DNA from: Acinetobacter modestus
GTDB lineage: Bacteria; Pseudomonadota; Gammaproteobacteria; Pseudomonadales; Moraxellaceae
Assembly: GCF_014636095.1 (NCBI RefSeq)
Contig: NZ_BMDV01000009.1
Span: forward strand, 31,600-95,599
Direction of reading: 5' to 3'
DNA length: 64,000 nucleotides
This document shows, piece by piece, positions 63,964 through 64,000 of the stretch. The first letter of the stretch is position 1. Each line of letters starts with the position of its first letter. The notes below the pieces were generated by a model. That model was not told the DNA's origin. It worked only from the letters and a program-made list of their open reading frames with translations, and did no database searches. The position numbers and the translations under genes were made by a program.

Positions 63964-64000
63964 AGCTGGCGATGACTTACTCTCACATGGCAAACGCCAC
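63964..64000 (-). rRNA. rrf: 5S ribosomal RNA, 3' end (rest outside window)
   Basis: The minus strand from the right edge reads GTGGCGTTTGCC, ATGTGAGAGTAAG, TCATCGCCAGCT, the conserved end of 5S rRNA (compare the loop CATG(C/T)GAGAGTA and the terminal GCCAG). Only the last 37 or so bases are present. The 16S and 23S genes should lie further right. Confidence 0.9.

Overview
The window is a 64 kb piece of an Acinetobacter chromosome. The base composition is AT-rich, and the gene content and order fit the genus: hom-thrC, pbpG, gacA-pilS-pilR, lptFG, pepA-holC, ribE, ribD-nrdR, glnK-amt, comM, OprD-type porin, ppa, parC, creBCD, and an rRNA operon at the right edge. The OprD-type porin and some linked genes differ from A. 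baumannii as I remember it, so a non-baumannii species is likely. This is inference, not a measured identity. I see no prophage, insertion sequence, integron, CRISPR array or tRNA gene. The window is mostly core chromosome, with a few variable genes between core blocks.

Layout. 1-7.7 kb: end of hom, thrC, an unknown gene, pbpG, then gacA-pilS-pilR. 7.7-13.2 kb, leftward: S41 protease, gpmI, a YpsA-like protein, lptG-lptF. 13.4-15.9 kb, rightward: pepA, holC, a coiled-coil protein. 15.9-22.8 kb, leftward: ribE, aquaglyceroporin, adenine methylase, ribD, nrdR, amt, glnK. 23-25.5 kb: ubiK, intact comM, an unknown gene. 25.5-29.5 kb: two TorF-family porins and an OprD-family porin. 29.6-39 kb: ppa, MAPEG protein, fadD, parC, Sel1 protein, TRIC-like channel, YchJ-like protein, TerC-CBS protein. 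39.4-46.3 kb: LOG-family protein, choice-of-anchor I lipoprotein, DHA2 transporter, unknown gene, GH25 lysozyme, dinB. 46.3-50.9 kb: candidate small RNA, creB, an extra small gene, creC, creD. 51-57.8 kb: RidA, DUF2726 protein, YgiQ, unknown gene, YnfM-like transporter, phytase/esterase-like lipoprotein. 58-61.4 kb: MerR regulator with a divergent three-gene operon, and two SLT lipoproteins. 61.4-64 kb: cysK, two unknown genes, rRNA terminator and the 3' end of 5S rRNA.

The most interesting signals are regulatory. Both TorF-like porin genes have textbook sigma-54 promoters (GG-N10-GC) and share a conserved leader. An NtrC-like dyad lies about 230 bp upstream of one of them, and a slightly degenerate sigma-54 element precedes glnK-amt a few kb away. 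This suggests a local RpoN (perhaps nitrogen) regulon. Two unlinked secreted lipoprotein genes of phosphatase-like families both carry 11-bp-phased Pho-box arrays. The creD gene has a near-perfect cre tag, and the MerR gene faces a promoter with a 19-bp spacer holding a perfect dyad. The orphan adenine methylase ends in a sliding-clamp-binding-like motif almost identical to the one ending DNA polymerase IV in the same window.
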